Source: CAWBRT01 sp963696525 (lineage in GTDB: Bacteria > Acidobacteriota > Terriglobia > Terriglobales > Acidobacteriaceae). Taken from it: a DNA stretch of 64,000 nt. The notes under the pieces were generated by a model that did not search any database, was not told where the DNA came from, and saw nothing but the letters and a program-made list of their open reading frames with translations. Both the position numbers and the translations under genes were made by a program. Where the stretch lies: positions 62,001 through 126,000 of the forward strand of contig CAVOKO010000012.1 in assembly GCA_963696525.1 (NCBI GenBank), read 5' to 3'. Positions 62,134 through 64,000 of this stretch are shown piece by piece; within the stretch, counting starts at the first letter, position 1; the number at the start of each line of letters is the position of its first letter.

Positions 62134-62799
62134 ATGCCCAAAATCAGATGTCTCCTGGTCGATGACCACACGCTGTTCCGTCAGGGGGTTCGGCGCCTTC
62201 TCGAAAGCGAAAGCGATTTTGAGGTGGTGGGAGAATCACCCGATGCCGGCGATGCCGTCGAAAAAGCCCGTGAACTGCGTCCCGACATCGTGCTGATGGA
62301 CATCGGCATGCCCGGCTTGTCGTCGTTCGAAGCGGCGCGCCACATTCGCAAGACCCGGCCGGAAACCAAGGTCCTGTTTCTCACCATGTATGAGGATGAG
62401 GATTACCTTGTGCAATGCCTCGAGGTGGGCGCTGCCGGCTACGTGCTGAAGGATACCCCGGCCACGCAACTGGTTACGGCAATCCGCGATGTCTACAAGG
62501 GTGGCAAGTATCTGAGTTCGCAGGTGCTCGGCAAACTGGTGGAAGACTTCCGCGCCCGGGTTCGCGATACCAAGATGCGCCCGCGCATTTCGACGCTTAC
62601 GCCGCGCGAACGTGAAATCCTGAAGCTGCTGGCGGAAGGCAATTCAGTGAAGGAAATCGCCGTGCTGCTAGGACTCAGCGTCAAAACCGTGGAGGCGCAC
62701 AAATTCAACCTGATGCGCAAGCTGGACATCCACAACAAGGCGCAACTGGTCACCTACGCGATTCAGAAGAAGATCATCAAGATTCCGGTGAACCAGTAG
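62134..62799 (+). CDS. NarL/FixJ-type response regulator
   Basis: A 221-residue regulator: receiver domain with acidic pair LLVDDHTLFR, phospho-Asp in IVLMDIGMPG, Thr and Lys (LFLTM, YVLKD), then a LuxR-type HTH with LTPREREILKLLAEGNSVKEIA and KTVEAHKFNLMRKL. AGGAG lies upstream. It is the partner of the preceding kinase. The genes it controls are not known. Confidence 0.94.
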   Translation: MPKIRCLLVDDHTLFRQGVRRLLESESDFEVVGESPDAGDAVEKARELRPDIVLMDIGMPGLSSFEAARHIRKTRPETKVLFLTMYEDEDYLVQCLEVGAAGYVLKDTPATQLVTAIRDVYKGGKYLSSQVLGKLVEDFRARVRDTKMRPRISTLTPREREILKLLAEGNSVKEIAVLLGLSVKTVEAHKFNLMRKLDIHNKAQLVTYAIQKKIIKIPVNQ

Positions 62800-62830
62800 C
62801 CGGTCTCGCGAATGAGCCGCCGGCTTTCGC

Positions 62831-63853
62831 CTATTCCGGCGCGGGAGTCTTGGTTCCGGCGGCGGCGGCCTGCGCCTTCTCCAACTTGCTGAGGAATTTC
62901 CGCGTGTTCAGCAAGGGGCGTGCCAGCGACGAGTTGTAAGTAGTCCAGGCGGACTCCAACTCGCCGTCTTTTTCCATTTGTGCCCGCATGCTTTCCATCT
63001 TTGAATCCAAGTCATCCAGGTAGTGCAACATCAGGGCTTCGGGAAACATGGGCAGCTTGGGCGAGCCGAATTCGTACTGCCCGTGATGGCTGATGATCAG
63101 GTGCTCGATCGCAATCCGCAGATCGTCAGGGAAATCCGGCACCTGCCGAAGCTTGCCATGCAGCATCTCCAACTCGATCACCATGTGTCCCAGCAACTGG
63201 CCCTCGGTGGTGTAAGCGAAGGAGCGCGAATACGAGAGTTCGCGGACCTTGCCGATGTCGTGCAGGAACGCTCCCGCCAGCAGCAGGTCCCGGTTCACCA
63301 GCGGATAATTGCGCACCGCCAGGTCGCAAGTGCGGCACAGCGAGACCACGTGTTCGAGCAAGCCGCCGATGAAGGCGTGGTGCAGGGTTTTCGCCGCGGG
63401 AGCATTGCGGTAGCCGCGAGCGATCTCCGGATCGGCCATGAAGAGTTCGACCAGCGTCCGCAGATGAGGCTCTTCGATGGTGGCAACGAACCCGCCTAGT
63501 TCGCGCCAGAGCTCATCGATGTCTTTCGTCGTCTTCGGCAGGAAGTCGGCAAAATCGATCTCGTGGTCGGCCAGCTTTGTTTCGAGCACGCGGATGGTGA
63601 ACTGAAAACGTCCGTTGTAGCGGTTGAAAACGCCCTTGATCCGGATGACGTCGTTGACATCGAAGCGTTCCGAGGCGGGAGCCACGTTGTCCCACATCTT
63701 GGCCGTGATCTGGCCGCTGCAATCGGAAAGCGTGAGATCGAGATACGGCTCACCGTTTTTCTTCGGCTTCAACTGCTTCGCAGTAACCAGGAAACAGGCG
63801 CTGACTACCTTATTTTCCTGTTGCGCGGCATCGCGGATGTAGATTTCTTTCAT
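62831..63853 (-). CDS. YhaM-type 3'-5' exoribonuclease (OB + HD domains)
   Basis: A 340-residue protein with an N-terminal OB-fold nucleic acid-binding domain (LDLTLSDCSGQITAKMWD) and an HD metal phosphohydrolase domain: LHHAFIGGLLEH, LHDIGK, SHHGQYEFG and LHYLDDLDSKM. This is the layout of YhaM, which degrades RNA from the 3' end. The ATG has AGGT upstream. It is convergent with the response regulator. Confidence 0.9.
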   Translation of the reverse strand: MKEIYIRDAAQQENKVVSACFLVTAKQLKPKKNGEPYLDLTLSDCSGQITAKMWDNVAPASERFDVNDVIRIKGVFNRYNGRFQFTIRVLETKLADHEIDFADFLPKTTKDIDELWRELGGFVATIEEPHLRTLVELFMADPEIARGYRNAPAAKTLHHAFIGGLLEHVVSLCRTCDLAVRNYPLVNRDLLLAGAFLHDIGKVRELSYSRSFAYTTEGQLLGHMVIELEMLHGKLRQVPDFPDDLRIAIEHLIISHHGQYEFGSPKLPMFPEALMLHYLDDLDSKMESMRAQMEKDGELESAWTTYNSSLARPLLNTRKFLSKLEKAQAAAAGTKTPAPE

Positions 63854-64000
63854 GCGTACCTGGTAGCAAAGGCCTGGTTCGGCGGTCCGCCGGCGGCAAG
63901 CCTATCCTAACCCACATTGCTGCCAGTCATGCTAAATGAAAATACCTACATGGACGGAATTTCATGCAAAATGACGGCTTGTTGCGAGAGCGACAGTGCG

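Noticed and set aside
1..64000. CRISPR arrays, tRNA or rRNA genes, prophage or insertion sequences
   Set aside because: No regular spacer pattern, tRNA-like arm, rRNA segment, transposase or integrase was seen on either strand.

Overview
The window looks like a chromosome segment of a soil- or sediment-type bacterium, most likely an Acidobacteriota relative. This assignment is inference: it rests on moderately high GC by eye, gene content, and a short palindromic repeat that encodes a 'SGLVGDP'-like peptide, which I associate with that phylum. I saw no rRNA, tRNA, CRISPR array, transposase or phage gene. The genes are dense and mostly in short operons.

Region 1 (33-15,800) is catabolic. A minus-strand run livHMGF-livJ (branched-chain-type amino acid importer), aminotransferase, SDR, a small CGGC protein, a 4-hydroxybutyryl-CoA dehydratase-type radical enzyme with all its cluster ligands, and a zinc alcohol dehydrogenase forms one apparent operon. 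Next to it lie a GlcD-like FAD dehydrogenase, diaminopropionate ammonia-lyase, an aldo/keto reductase and an M20 amidohydrolase. Together they suggest uptake and breakdown of an amino acid or its acyl derivative.

Region 2 (15,900-29,100) holds a FemAB-like acyltransferase beside a nucleotidyltransferase-fold protein, a HAD phosphatase, and pyrimidine genes (pyrF; then MFS transporter, carbamoylase-type hydrolase, pyrE, a frameshifted pyrK, pyrD). A PilZ protein and a B12-binding radical SAM protein follow.

Region 3 (29,200-42,000) contains a TPR-secretin, a candidate structured RNA with four hairpins, a DUF2461 protein, a CbiMQO cobalt/nickel importer, a TPP enzyme with a mannonate-reductase-like SDR, a secreted phosphodiesterase and a zinc-ribbon AAA ATPase.

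Region 4 (42,020-48,150) is the most striking locus: a GntR/FCD regulator, three subunits of a 2-oxoacid:ferredoxin oxidoreductase whose alpha subunit has FPIRP in place of the pyruvate-enzyme YPITP motif, a 100-residue two-helix mini-transporter and a full OFA-family (oxalate/formate) transporter. It reads as an oxalate oxidoreductase operon with its own candidate operator, internal hairpin and terminator.

Region 5 (48,200-64,000) has a decayed metallopeptidase, a tetraheme cytochrome/FeS/NrfD respiratory module, a small P-loop protein, an SDR and a cupin, the housekeeping set rsmB-fmt-def-aroC, a GAF histidine kinase with its NarL-type regulator, and a YhaM-type HD exoribonuclease.

Two window-wide patterns stand out. 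A palindromic repeat family occurs about six times, once in frame inside rsmB. Four otherwise well-conserved genes carry single-base frameshifts, mostly +1 in short runs, which may be sequencing errors or real decay.
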